Origin: Adineta vaga
Lineage: Eukaryota > Rotifera
DNA length: 64,000 bases
Direction of reading: 5' to 3'
NCBI GenBank assembly: GCA_021613535.1
Contig: CP075493.1
Span: forward strand, 9,920,001 to 9,984,000
Shown: positions 33,305 to 45,765 of the stretch, in pieces
How the letters are laid out: every line of letters begins with the position of its first letter
Numbering within the stretch: position 1 is the first letter of the stretch
The notes under the pieces: generated by a model
Told to the model about the DNA's origin: nothing
Seen by the model: the letters and a program-made list of their open reading frames with translations, nothing else
Databases searched by the model: none
Translations under genes and position numbers: made by a program

Positions 33305-35486
33305 TCATGTTAAAACATGATCATAATCATCACTATTTAATAAGCGAGCCTTCTGTTCAATAGTTCTTGTATCAATATAGAGTCCATTTGATTCTGATTT
33401 CGAATTTGGTAAAAGTAAGCAAAACATTAGAGCAATTGTAGCAAGTAAAGCACCAAAAAGAAATGGTGGACCGGGAACATCACGAGTAAGCATGGTTAAA
33501 TACATTGGTTTTTCTAGAAGTCGAATACTTGTATGATTCAAACGAGACGATAGTGTTGTTGTTGATGCTGATGGAGCAGATTCATTTAAATTAACATTAA
33601 ATAGATAAAAAATGAAACCAAACAAAGCTGGGCCAAGACCATTACATAAACCACGTACACCATTAACCATACCTTGAACTAAACCTAAAATACACATGGA
33701 AATTTGTATAAATAAAACTTTATTCGGAGATATTTCTCTACCTTGTTGATCCTCTTTCGCATATACAGAGACAAATGCACTGATCGATGGATATGTCACC
33801 GATGATAATGCCGCTAGGCCACCTGCAAACCACATAACCCTAATGATAGAAAAACTTCTTGATTACTTTGAAGGAAATCTTTCTTGAACATACCAGTTCG
33901 ATGTAGCAACTCCATATGCTGCTAATTGTACAATTTGAAAAAATAAACCAACCATAATTGTTTCTTTTGAACCAAAATATCGTTGTAAGCAAGCTAATAA
34001 TGCTGTCTAAAATTTGTATAGATTCTTTTTAATAAAGACAAAAGATTTCCAATTTGATTTTTCTTCTTACTTGAGCAATACAGGAAAAAATTCCAACGAA
34101 AGCAATAAAATAAGCAATTTCATCTTCCGAAAAGCCAAGCAACTAAGAAAAACATTTCTAACAACTTTTGATCATATATAAACAAACTTACTAATCGTAG
34201 ATAAACAAAAAAACAGGAATATTGTCCGGCTTCTGTAATTAGATGAAATAATAAGAAAATAATGCTATTGATGAATTCCTACCAGGAAGATAAGATAGAA
34301 GAACAATAAGACATATTAGACATATAAAACGATCATGAGTAATATTTCGAAGAGCCTAGAAAAGAAAATTTTTCTTTCGAATGGATGCATATAAGAAAGT
34401 AAACAAAACGCACAGCAAATGGATCAATCTTATCCCATGAAATTTTTTGATCACTTCTCAGTCGTTCTGGTAAAGATTCTGGTACAACAAAAAAGATAAA
34501 TACTAGATCCAAAATAGCAACTGCCGTGCCTAAATCGAATCGAAATGATGAATATACAAGAGTAAAGAAAGAAATAGGAACATACCAAGTGCAATAACAA
34601 AATTTTCACTATATAATCTTGCTAAATGTGCACCAATAGCAGGACTTGTGATTAATGATGCAGCAAATGTAGCTGTTACTAAGCCTAAAGACAAAACAAA
34701 CTAAGCGTTGAATAATTTGATTTTCTACATACCATAAGCTGCACTTCGTGAATTCTCATCAGTAACATCCGCAACATATGAATAAACAACACTGAATGTA
34801 ACGGAAAAAAGGCCACTTATACTAATCAACGCAAAATACCACCTAAATATAAATAACAATTGAATATAAAATCTTCGAAAAGTGTGTCTTATCTACATTG
34901 GACTGATTTTCATCAATGGAATAGGACAACATGTAAAAAATACAGTAATCAATAAGAATGATTTTCTACCCCAGACATCTGAATAAGCACCAAGTAATGG
35001 TGAACTTAAAAATGTTAATAAACCTCTAAAAGAATGGTACAAGAAAGATAGCTTATCTGAACGATATGATTGTACATACTTTATTCCATGAATAACGCCA
35101 TTCATTAGAAAAGTATGAGTTGGAAATGTTTGATTGAGTGTCTAAATGATGTACACAGTTTAATTTTGTCTTTCTTAATTTCATGAGAAACTTTCTTACC
35201 GAAATAACTGGATTTGTTAACAGACCCCATGCAAAGAATTCGAGAAATATTACCACAAGACCATGATATACGCTCGGTTTTCCAAATCCGCGAGGCTAAA
35301 ATAGTAAAATGAAATAGATGAAGAATTCAAAAATTGAACAAAATTGGAAAAACAAAACCGAGATTTAGAAGAGAATAGATATACTTTGAATAATTTATAT
35401 TGTCTATTTTCGAATTTGACACGTTTATCTCCATCATCATTATCAGACGTTGGCGTTTTATCGACATCGGCAACATAATCTGTCAT
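33305..35486 (-). CDS. MFSD14/HIAT1-like major facilitator transporter
   Basis: This is a multi-exon gene encoding a 12-TM MFS protein of the hippocampus-abundant-transcript type. Diagnostic segments are FGKPSVYHGLVVIFLEFFAW, the MFS motif GAYSDVWGRKSFLL, VPESLPERLR before the central loop, GLFFQIVQLAAYGVATSNW, and NGVRGLCNGLGPALFGF near the end. The tail is charged (RLLNSDDYDHVLT). The start is taken at MTDYVADVDK (35486). In-frame sequence extends to 35525 without ATG, and an upstream exon beginning near 35757 (MIVTKSRRRLTSP) does not join in phase, so the N-terminus is tentative. The physiological substrate is unknown; vertebrate homologues sit in endomembranes. Confidence 0.85.
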
Positions 35487-36727
35487 GGCCGATGACGAAA
35501 GACGCCGAAATTTATTGGAAACCACTATTGTTGCCAGTGAAATATTCGATTATTTACACTTATAAATACACTATTCAATCGAATGTTTTTTTTATATAAA
35601 AACAAAGAAGCGATCTAGGTCAAATTTCAAATCATATATATGCCCATCACATATATCAAACATGAATAAACAAAAGATGAAAAATCTTACCAGATTATGA
35701 CGAGTGATAAAATTATTAGGACTAGTTAAACGACGACGACTTTTGGTGACAATCATGAATGAATTTAGATCAATGTAGGAAGAATTAAATAAGAATCTTT
35801 CATGTCAGTAATATATATATCATAGTCTAAGTCACACCTTCTTATTTTATTCTACTGAAAAAGAAAATTGCGTACGTGCACCACCTGATACTCAGTGCAA
35901 TGAAGCGATTTCCAAAGGAAAAAAAACGTTTTTTTTTGCAAGCAAATGCATGCTAACGGTATGATTCATCAAAGCTCGTTAGTCGGTTTGCTATTGGAGA
36001 ATTGATATATCGCTGCATAGAAAAAAATCTCATAGAGAGCGTTAGATTATATCATATCATATCATACATATTGTTTATATCGTCCTTCTATAAACATATT
36101 GAAATACTTACGATATTCTCTATCAATCAATTAACGGAAATATAATCTTATAATCGATTTATTTGAAGAAAAAAAAAGAAACAACAAATAAGAATCTTCT
36201 TTTTTTTTGCAATAACCAGGTGCTCGATTGATAGGTATCTTTTTCAAGTGCATTTAAGGACATGTGAATATATTCGGGAAAATGAGTCATGATTTTTTGT
36301 TTCGTAATATAAACAACAAAAATAATTAAAAACAGATCTTTTTTTTGGCAATATGAAAGAAAATAGTTCCAAGTAATTTTCGATGATACTTCTTTTTCAA
36401 AGTGAAAATCTATGATACGGTCATATTAACATCGTTAACTTATAACATAAGACATTAAACTTCAAATATTTTCATGCCTCATTGAATCTTTGCTTCTTTT
36501 TTTTCTTTTTTTCCTTTCTTGGGGTTTTCGCTCAAATTATGAGTGCTTTTTTCTTTTTTTCTCTCTCCAATACGTAAACGTAGAGAAAAAAGAAAAGTAA
36601 ACACAAATCAAGCCAACACACTGCTCGTATAAATAGAGCCAAACATCAAAATAATATATAATTATATTGTTACATTAAAAAAAACACGACAACATTTTGA
36701 ATTATTGAGAAATTCGTTTTTTTTGCA
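35487..36727. other. Divergent intergenic region, MFSD14 / TFCP2-like
   Basis: This 1.24-kb spacer lies between divergent starts and presumably contains both promoters. TATATATA-type runs lie at about 35810-35822 and 36652-36664. The second is about 65 bp before the TFCP2-like start. No gene is supported. Confidence 0.45.
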
Positions 36728-38347
36728 ATGTTAAACGATTCATCATTATCAACAATACTATTTCGTATCGAACATTTATTCGATGGACAAACTTCCGCGT
36801 CACAAAAATCGTCAAATTTTTCACCAAATCATCCTATGTCTGAAATGTCTCTTAGTAATGACATTGCCGATGATCTCGATCGATTTCTAACAAATAATGA
36901 ACAACTTTCGGATCGAAGTCATACATCATCACCAACAATTTCTCCATCATCAGTTTCATTAACACAACAAATCTCTTCATCATCGCAATTTGAATTCATA
37001 TTAAATGCATTAACTGCATCATCGGCACGAATTAATGAAGAAACGACAACCTATTTAAATCAAGGTCAACCATATGAAATTAAATTTCTTACAAATAATC
37101 ATTTATTAACAGGAGAAAATCATTCCTCACCAACTATTTATCGTTCTATATTACGTTTGTGTTTTTGGGATAAAAATTTACAAAGTCAAGAACGTGAATT
37201 CATGCAAAAATGGTTAAATGAATATCAATTATCATCCTTATTTGATATCGATATGAATTTAACATATGGAATTTTATCAATCATACGTTCACGACAAGTT
37301 CCAAATGCTGTCGAAATCGTTTGGGATCCATCTGCAACAACATCTTTATTCGTTCGATTTAAATGTACATCAACGGATTTTGCACAGAAACGACATGGTG
37401 GTGAAAAAGGTATACCATTACGCATACAAATTGATACATATCATGAAGATGATGTTCATGCTATAAAACATTTACATTCATGTTGTTGTAAAATTCAATT
37501 ATTTCGTTTGAAAGGTGCACAAAGAAAAAATAAAGCAGATAAAATGAGAATTGAAAAATTAAATCAAGATCAACGTCGACGTTATCAAACAACAATAGAA
37601 TATACAATTTTACAATCATGTCTGGTTTCATCTTTATATACGATGAATCTTTTGAGTTTATCTTATCCACCCGATGATTTATCCGATGTTTATACTCAAT
37701 CATCCACTACAACAGAAAATCTTCTCGTCGAAAAAAAAGATTATGATGATTTACAAAACAAATCGAACAATATTGATAATCACCATCGTAAACTTTTACC
37801 ATCATCATCACCATCATCTGTACCGGATATGAAAGGTATTTTTTCTGAATGGCAAAACGATAAAGTTGATATAATACCGAATATAACTATTCGATCAACT
37901 AATGAAGATGTTTTAAAATGGTTAAATAGTAACAATTTTTCATCTGTTTTAAAGCAATTTCAACATTATACAGGTCTCGATATACTTCGTTTAACTACAA
38001 ATGATATTCGTCGAATATGTAATGAAGAAGATTCGATTAGTATTCGTCTTTATAATCGATTACATGAAACCATTGTTCCACCATTGAAAACTCTTTATAT
38101 TAAAACGACAAATAATGATATCTATTCAGCTATTTATTTACATACATTTACTTGTCGTGAATTAGGTGAAAAACTGTTCGAATTAACTCAACAAGAACCT
38201 TATTATATACTATTAGAATTCAATAAGATACAAATTAAGATTGATAATGATAGTGTTGTTAAATATTCTCTACCGGATCAAGGTCGATTTTTTCTGAAAA
38301 ATTTTTCTTGTGAATTTGTTCTTTGTTTGATAAATACTTCTGTATAA
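36728..38347 (+). CDS. Grainyhead/CP2-family transcription factor (TFCP2/UBP1-like), 539 aa
   Basis: This is an intronless gene. The CP2 DNA-binding domain is clear: LNQGQPYEIKFLTNN, RSILRLCFWDKNLQSQE, FAQKRHGGEKGIPLRIQIDT, CCKIQLFRLKGAQRKNKADK. A Ser-rich linker follows, then a SAM-like oligomerisation domain (NEDVLKWLNSNNFSSVLKQF to LRLTTNDIRRICNEEDSISI) and a ubiquitin-like C-terminus. This architecture is specific to the LSF/TFCP2 branch rather than to Grainyhead. It should be a nuclear, sequence-specific DNA-binding oligomer. The absence of introns is unusual beside its neighbours and could reflect a retrogene origin. Confidence 0.9.
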   Translation: MLNDSSLSTILFRIEHLFDGQTSASQKSSNFSPNHPMSEMSLSNDIADDLDRFLTNNEQLSDRSHTSSPTISPSSVSLTQQISSSSQFEFILNALTASSARINEETTTYLNQGQPYEIKFLTNNHLLTGENHSSPTIYRSILRLCFWDKNLQSQEREFMQKWLNEYQLSSLFDIDMNLTYGILSIIRSRQVPNAVEIVWDPSATTSLFVRFKCTSTDFAQKRHGGEKGIPLRIQIDTYHEDDVHAIKHLHSCCCKIQLFRLKGAQRKNKADKMRIEKLNQDQRRRYQTTIEYTILQSCLVSSLYTMNLLSLSYPPDDLSDVYTQSSTTTENLLVEKKDYDDLQNKSNNIDNHHRKLLPSSSPSSVPDMKGIFSEWQNDKVDIIPNITIRSTNEDVLKWLNSNNFSSVLKQFQHYTGLDILRLTTNDIRRICNEEDSISIRLYNRLHETIVPPLKTLYIKTTNNDIYSAIYLHTFTCRELGEKLFELTQQEPYYILLEFNKIQIKIDNDSVVKYSLPDQGRFFLKNFSCEFVLCLINTSV

Positions 38348-38515
38348 TACTTTGCTATTCTTTTTTTTCTAGTCAACAACATTTATTCTTTGATTTTTCT
38401 TGTCTGTTTTAGATGTGAAATGTCATTTTATTAGAAAAAAAAAGATTAGATGTATATGAAAATCATTCATTAATTTTAAAAAAAACACATATGTTATTTG
38501 ATCACAAATGGAATA

Positions 38516-39857
38516 TCAAAGATCTTCTTCGAATATCACACGTCTAGAAAAATTAAAAATATAGTTCATTTTCTTTTTATGAAAATTTCAATAAATATTC
38601 TTACTTCAATGCAGGTATCAATTTCGGTGCTTGATATATAAGTGAATGTCCGTATCCCTCACCATGAAATGATATCATATCAATAGTAAAATGAAGTAAT
38701 TTCTTCTTCTGTCGATGATCTTCGCGAGCAGCTAAAGCAGCTTGTAATAATTGTTGACCATGGTTGTACGGTACAGTATAATCATCATCGGCATGTAAAA
38801 TAACACATGGACAATTGAGACTTGCTAAATGTCCACGTGTTTGAAATCCAAGTTTAGTTGTTTGTAGAGCTTGTCCTGTTAAGCTGGAAAACCATGGGTG
38901 CCAACTAAATAATAACGAAACATAATGTGTGCGTATTGCTTCATGAATATTAATGAATGCAGCTTCGAGAACAATTCCAGCAAGTGTTTTACTTTCATCA
39001 TCGGATAATCTTGCAGCTAATTGACAAGCAACTGCTGAGCCAAGTGATTGACCCCATATGTAGATTTTTCGTTCGCCATTTGTCATATTATGTAACCAAT
39101 CATAAACATATCGAGCATCTTGAATTAGACCTTCTTCTGTTGGATCACCAGTTGAATCACCAAAACCACGATAATCAAAAGTAAATACATCGTATTTTAA
39201 TTCGTCACGTAATTTTTTACACATTCCACGACGATTAAATAAGGAACTAAAAAATTTCAATTGAAAGATTTCAGACAAATATAGTCATTTAATCATACCG
39301 ATCAAATGCATTGCCATGAAAATAGATTATCATCGGAATCGATGATGATGTTGATGCAATATGTTTTTGAAAATAATCGTCATCATCAATGTAAGATTGA
39401 TCTGAACTGATGAAGAACGATAATGCCTGAAGAAGTACATATATATTTTTTAATGCTAATATGAAACGTAATTACCTACCAGACACCAATACGAACATTA
39501 GGTTCAACGTTTGAATAGAAATTAAATACTCGATTAGCACCAAATGTTTCCGGTTGAGTAAAATTATTTCCTGTTTTGACTAGATTTCGTAAAATAGATC
39601 ATAGATGTATTCATAGATATATAAATCATCTTACAGATATTCATAAAAACAATATGTTTTATAATTGTTGGATAAACAAGCAGCAGAATTGGTAAGGTTA
39701 ACGAAATGAAAACATATATAGTACTGATGATTACACTTAATTTCGTCAAAATTCGTCTATTTGAAAGATTGAAAAAAAACAAACATCATAATAGAAATAT
39801 TCGGAAATCTATTTACATTGGTTTTGGCCATGGACGAGATGAATCTACATCAGACAT
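38516..39857 (-). CDS. ABHD12-like monoacylglycerol/lysophospholipid lipase, paralogue 1
   Basis: The start at 39857 gives MSDVDSSRPWPKP, then an N-terminal TM (KLSVIISTIYVFISLTLPIL). The lumenal segment NFYSNVEPNVRIGVW matches the ABHD12 family. The hydrolase core has a GQSLG nucleophile elbow (WGQSLGSAVA), Asp in HADDDYTVPYNHG, and His in GEGYGHSLIY, completing Ser-Asp-His. The C-terminus can end in two ways. Reading straight on gives PALK and a stop at 38601. Removing a GT-AG intron (about 38546-38608) gives PALKRVIFEEDL with a stop at 38516. I prefer the second, but not strongly. It is an ER-membrane lipase by family. Confidence 0.85.
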
Positions 39858-39982
39858 ATCTATCTACAAAGAAGATTTTTGTTAATTTCATTAGCATTGG
39901 CAAACATTCAATTATAATTTATTTCTACAAAAAAAGAGAGCTTATATGACACATATAGATCAGAATCGTTCGTTTCTATCTT

Positions 39983-41541
39983 TTAAGAGACTGGTAAACG
40001 TTTGAGAAATGCAAAATCACTGACTAATTCTTGAAATTTTGAATATGAATAAATATGATTATGTCCACAACTTGCTGAACGTGGAACAGTTATCAGACGA
40101 ACAGAAGGTAGATTAGGATCACGATGAGTTTGTACATATTTTTCGATCTAAATAGAGAAAGAAGAAAAATGAATAGAGATGAGAATAATCATCGATTGAT
40201 CATACTAATTGAGCATGATGATATGGGATAATAGCATCATCTTCTGAATGAAAAATTACAATTGGTAAGGGAAGAAAGGAAATTCTAGAAGAGAAATAGA
40301 AAAGAGATCAATGACAGATATGATAATGTCAATCATACATTTCATTATTGGGAAAATCAAGTTTTACTATTGTTAAAGAATCCAATGCAGCTTTCATAAA
40401 ATATGGATTAACTTTCAATACCTAAAAGAGACAGGTTATACTTGTTTTCATAGAAAAACAAACTATGAATTTACTCGAGTTAATGGATAAGAAGCAAGTG
40501 CTTCCATTGTATTGAAAAAAGGTGCTTCAAGTACCAGACCAGCTGGTTTCTCGACTTCTATATAATTCAAAAGAAAATCGATGCAAATAAAACGTCATTG
40601 TCTGTAGAAAAAAGAACTTGCATACCATTATGATTTTGAAATAGATGATTCATTGTCCATAGAGCAACACCCGTTCCCATTGAATGACCCCATATTGTTA
40701 TAGGATTTCCGGGACAAACACTCCGTATTGTATTGTATACATGTAATACATCCGTTACAATACCATGTATAGTTGGTGTACCGGTTGAATCACCATATCC
40801 ACGATAATCAACAGCAATGATATGATTACCAAAAGCACTCATAACTCTATAATGGTTCGATCGATAATGTGTTGCTCTAAAAACCATTCATTAAAATTTC
40901 TTTCTTCGATATCGAACTTTAATGTCGATTTACCTTGTACCATCTTGACCATGTAAATACATAATGATAGGATGATTATTGGATGGTATATATTGTTTCA
41001 AATGATCAGCAAGTGTAGATAAATTAGGATCAATTTGTACGGCGGATGGTACAACATACCTATATAATGAAAACATTTTGTGTAGAATCAATGTTTTACA
41101 AAGTTCGTATAAGAGATTTTCGAACTACGTTTGATGAAATAACACTATTAGTTAATCTTACCAGATTCCGACCGTTACATTGGGTTCAACTTGTTCATAA
41201 ACATTGACAGCATTCAATTTGAAAGCACTTGGTTTCGTTAAATCAATCCATGGATAATATCGAGCTATAGAAAACAACGTGAAGTCTTTGAAATCAAATG
41301 AAAAATTCCAAAGACAAAATATTTACACCAAGTTTGAAAAAACATTTTTTTCAGAATAACATCTCCATAGGAACGAAGTAATACTGGTCCTAATATAATC
41401 AATGATGTTATAATCAAAACGACGCCAAGAAACCATCTTATTAAACTAAAATATGGCATTTAATACATTTACATTTCTAGAAATGATTTCTTACATTTTT
41501 TTCAAAAACGAAAATTTCGTCGAATGTCCTTCTGCACTCAT
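39983..41541 (-). CDS. ABHD12-like lipase, paralogue 2
   Basis: The start at 41541 gives MSAEGHSTKFSFLKK. A TM follows (IRWFLGVVLIITSLIILGPV), then NVYEQVEPNVTVGIW, HPIIMYLHGQDGTR, DYRGYGDSTGTPT and the nucleophile elbow GHSMG (WGHSMGTGVA). The catalytic Asp is in EDDAIIPYHH, and the catalytic His is in SCGHNHIYSY. The protein ends FLKRLPVS with a stop at 39983. Introns are short and in phase. It is a head-to-tail tandem with the paralogue at 38.5-39.9 kb, diverged enough that the duplication is old. Confidence 0.85.
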
Positions 41542-41663
41542 CGATCTACAAAGAAAAGAGATTTATTAATAGACTAAAATTGACCTCAAATCATCAATTA
41601 TTTTATAAATGCGCTAAAATAATGTTTGTTTTTGTTTTCTCAAATATAAAAAAAAAGATCTTT

Positions 41664-42859
41664 CTATATCATTTTAAGTATAAAATTCGGTATATCAAAA
41701 CTATGATCATCACAGATAACAAGATCAAAAATATTCTTATAAACTTCTAATTTTGTTGGTGTACTTCGATTTAAATAGCCTATTTTAAGTATGTGTTTCA
41801 GATTCTTCATTCCACCAATCATTCCAACATCACCAAGAGTATCACCAAGAACGATTACATTTGGACGATTCAAAATTGATTGATAATATGGACTATCATG
41901 AATTTCATGTTCATTTTTATTAAATGAATGAATTACTTTTTCACTGAATGATACGGGTTTCCCATCGGAATCGTATCGAATGAAATTCGAAACTATATGT
42001 GCTGAGGCATGATTACGTTCAAACTCTGGAATTTCTTTTTCAAGAAAAATTTTGATCACATCACCTAAAATAGAATTAATATTCTATGAAGACTTCAAAT
42101 GGAAAGGCAAATAGCTACCTAAACCAGCAGACAAAATTAAAATCGGTGTACGACTTTGTAATAATTCAGTGATAAATTCACGAACACCTGTTCTTAATTG
42201 AAGCGTCGATTCATGAACTAATTGACGGATCATTGATTTATTGAGATTCGATGAGAGAATAAGAGATTGAGCTTTACGCCACCAGTCGATCATATGTGGA
42301 ATTTTTTCTTCGACTGGTAAATGAACATCATGCTCAATAAGGATATATTTTGAGCGTAATTGATTAGCTTGATCTCGAAGTAATGTACCATCAGGTAACT
42401 AAATGAAATGAATAGAAAAGTTTTGAAATACTTCGACTATTCTGTCTTTCGTTGTTATTATTATTGGTTTATTTGAATAGGATCAGTATTGTCAACTACA
42501 AATATTTACTATTGAAAAATTAATTTTATTTGTAATGTTTGCCCTAAGTATCTAATGTTGCATATACTTTCAGTTTTAACAACGATCGATTTTAGTCTAT
42601 TAAAAACTTATTCTCGAATGATTATTGATAGAAATCTTACTAAAACGTGTTCATTGCTTTCGACGACAGCAAATGTTGTTGGTGCAGGATTACCATTAAC
42701 TTCGTAGGTTGATAATGTATAATCAAAATCAGCTACAATATGTAACTTTTTTCGTCCATCATTGATTAATGATTGAATAACTTCTTCCACATGTGTTCGT
42801 TTATCATCCTGGATATGAACGTTTGAATAGGTTTGAAGAAGTTTTTCTATGCAACTCAT
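41664..42859 (-). CDS. Cytosolic 5'-nucleotidase III-like (pyrimidine 5'-nucleotidase)
   Basis: This is a HAD-superfamily nucleotidase that dephosphorylates pyrimidine nucleoside monophosphates. The start at 42859 is MSCIEKLLQTYSNVHI. Motif I is ADFDYTLS (nucleophile Asp plus DxT). The cap region contains PHMIDWWRKAQSLI. Motif II is ILSAGLGD, with the acidic motif in VLGDTLGDVGMIGG near the C-terminus. Introns are short except one of about 245 bp (about 42400-42650). It is complete and cytosolic by family. Confidence 0.88.
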
Positions 42860-42962
42860 GCTTATCTAAAAATTATTAAGAAAAGAAAAATTATTACTCA
42901 TTTTCATTTCACAAAGAAAAAAATATTATTTCAAAAAAACAAAATCATAGCACCGGAATGGA

Positions 42963-45081
42963 TTATAGAGCTGTAGTAGTTATATTATCATCATTCTTAT
43001 TATCACGATTCTTCTTCATTTGATTCGTCAGTATCTTTAATGCTAATACAGATGTTAATAATGCACGATAAGTTTCATATAATTTCACTCGAGTAAGATT
43101 TTCATCTTTGTATAATTTTGTCATCATTGCATTGTATGATTCAAGTTCATACAAACTACACAAATGCCATTGAGGAAGAATATCATTAGGCAATGATGCT
43201 GTTTGAGAATATGTTACTAAAAATGATGGAATACGACGTGATAAAATTGGATTTGGAGGTACTATTGGTGTTTTAACCAATTCTCGATTACTAAAATACA
43301 ATTAGAGAATGCATTTATTGATGGGTAAGAAATGAGAGATATTTTGCTTGCCGTTGAATACGTTTTTGTAGAAATAATTTCTGTTCGTGTTTATCGATTT
43401 CATAGGAATCACTACTGGTTTCTTCTTCTTCTTTGACAGTGTCAGTTTTATTTAGGTGTGATGTTACACGACGATGTGTTTTTTCTGCAGCTCGACCTGC
43501 TTCTTCGACGCTTTTTCTAATACAAGAGAAACAAAATCAATTTTCTCTGTATTTAAAACTTCTGTATTCTCACTTGACCGGATCACTAAACGCTTTTCGT
43601 TTCTGTCGTTGACGTCGATTTTTTTCTCCTTCTTTTCCATAAAGTAGACGAGAAAACTCTCGATCAAAACCAGCTTGTGGTGGATTCGTTGGAGAATAAT
43701 TTGGACGAGTCATTGCTGATAATGCTGAATGTGAACGTTCGATATTGGTTTTCAATTCATAACGTGGAGCTGGAAGTCGAGTAGATGTATTTGCGACAAG
43801 CATTGGATTTCCTGGTGATAAATGTTGGGTTATTTGTGGTCCAGTATGCACATGTTCACGTGTTAATGATGATGATGTAGGAAGACGAATTAAATGTTGA
43901 GCTATTTTATTCGCTAATAAAACAAGAAAGGAATTAGTTTCTTTTGGTTCATAAAGAAAAGATGAAACACACCTGATGAAGGTGGTCGATGACCACTGGT
44001 TACAGACGATGAATAAGATGGAGGTGGTGGTCGATTTCGATTCTGTTCATTCAAAAGAATTGGAGCAATTATAGGGTGATTCGGTTGAGATAGAGGAGGA
44101 GTCCATCCTAATGTTGATGGAGGAAAATTCAAACTCGAATTATTACTTGAATAAGAAGGTGGTTGTGATAATGATGATGATGATGATGTGTGTGATTCAA
44201 TTGTTGTTGGTATTTTAAGTTTAGAATAATAAGTAGCAAGTATCTCATCAACTGTTAATCGTGATTTGGGTTGCTCAACATGTTGTTGTTGTCTTTCATT
44301 ATTTTCGTTGATTCGTGGAACAACGTTATGTTGCTCCAATAACTGTTCTAACGAAGATGAATAATGCATTCGTATTGGATTAATCGGTGTTGATAAGAGA
44401 TCAACATGAGGATCTGTTTGAGAAGATATTGGTACGTTCGAACGATACGAATGTTTATGTGATGGACTGACAGATGCAGAATCAGTAGGTGAACGAATAA
44501 GCGAGATATTCGTAGGTGGAACTTCGTCGACAACAGCAGCTGCAGAAGAAGGTGGTGGTGGTACAGATAAAATTGTTGCTTGACGTAATTGACCGAATGT
44601 AATGGGTTGAGATCTCGATTCAATACTGGAAGTTGGCGTTTTCAATGGTGAAACTGGTTCACCAACTCCTCCTCGTCCTCTCAATGACTCAAGCATTGTT
44701 ACAATTCGTCGTTGAATTACTCTTGATTGACCATGTGATGAATCAGGAAGTGCATTTTCTGTCAAAGGTGATAATATTGGCTCATCTGAAGATAGTTTCA
44801 CATTATTTTGAGTCACTTCATTTTCGTTGTTAACTGTGGATGATGACGCAAGTAATTCGACCATTCTCGAATTGAATCGTGTACTATTTACTCCTGGATG
44901 AAGAACTAGAAGATACCGAGATTTATATTATATTTGTTTCTAATTTAATGCGTATTCAACATTTCTTCTACACAACTCTATACTTTAATTACAAACCTGA
45001 TGCTGTTGATGGATCATCTCGTGGAATGAATTTACCAGGAGTATTACTCTGAAATGTTACTTGTTTCTTTTTCGACATCAT
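42963..45081 (-). CDS. Large Ser/Pro-rich protein with PP1-docking-like motif, unrecognised
   Basis: The start at 45081 reads MMSKKKQVTFQSNTPGKFI. KKQVTF fits the RVxF docking motif for protein phosphatase 1. Exons then give a long disordered Ser/Pro/Gln region (LSVPPPPSSAAAVVDEVPP, RNRPPPPSYSSSVTSG), a basic stretch near LLYGKEGEKNRRQRQKRKA and a more ordered C-terminus (LPQWHLCSLYELESYNAMMT to RALLTSVLALKILTNQMKK). The order and phase of at least five exons support one gene of roughly 700 aa. I cannot name it. The ordered C-terminus is the best query for a search. Confidence 0.65.
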
Positions 45082-45162
45082 ATATTATCTAGAATACATA
45101 AATATATACGTTTCATTCTTTAAATTTATTTCATTTTAATTATATAGAGAAAAACAAGATTT

Positions 45163-45579
45163 TTAATCTTTAATTGCATATGTTCGTTTAGGGAAAGCAA
45201 AATTTTTTCGTTGAGCTTTTGTTAAACGATTCGATTCTTCTTTCGACGTCAATTCACGTCGTTTTGCTCGTGTTTGTTTAGGTCTTAAATCTTTTGGTTT
45301 ATATTTTTCTCCTTGATAAAAACTTCTTAAATTATCTTTTCTTGTTTGATTTTGAACAATATGTACATGAACAATTGATTTTTGAACTTGACCAATTTTA
45401 TCCACATTTTTACTACCAGTTTTCAAACTAGCTAATTCTTCTTGCAGATTATTCAATTGTTCTTCGAGTTCATCTGACAATACATCAAAGAGTATATATA
45501 TAAATAAAAACTAGGAATATAATATGAAATATGTACCTGGTTTTTTCGATCGAATATCGGAGCATCGGAGTTGAGCCAT
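45163..45579 (-). CDS. RPL35: 60S ribosomal protein L35 (uL29)
   Basis: There are two exons. The first (start 45579) encodes MAQLRCSDIRSKKP. It joins in phase across an intron of about 55 bp to DELEEQLNNLQEELASLKTG. Family signatures follow: QTRKDNLRSFYQGEKYKPKD, LRPKQTRAKRRELTSKEE, and the C-terminal FPKRTYAIKD (vertebrate YPPRKYAVKA). Length is normal for the family. It sits at the polypeptide exit tunnel of the large subunit. It is head-to-head with exportin-4. Confidence 0.95.
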
Positions 45580-45765
45580 ATCATGTCATCATTGAAGGAA
45601 GGTTTGAAGTATAAACTAAATAACAGAAGAAAAAAAAATGAATCATCTATCTCGTCACAATAGAGGGCAGTAGAAGAACAAGTTAAATTGCGAGTGGTTA
45701 ATTCATTGGATAAAACAAAACAAACATTATTTGATATTGAAATCAAAAGTCGATCAAGACAAAAT
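45580..45765. promoter_or_regulatory. Compact bidirectional promoter, RPL35 / exportin-4
   Basis: Only 186 bp separate the two divergent start codons. A ribosomal protein gene and a nuclear export receptor must therefore share or interleave core promoters here. No TATA box is evident, only A-rich and T-rich tracts. An open frame in phase with exportin-4 extends left to 45688 without ATG. Confidence 0.6.

Noticed and set aside
35690-35760. Upstream first exon of MFSD14 beginning MIVTKSRRRL
   Set aside because: It has a good donor, but the phase does not match the next exon at the only good acceptor. It may still be a 5' leader peptide or alternative exon.
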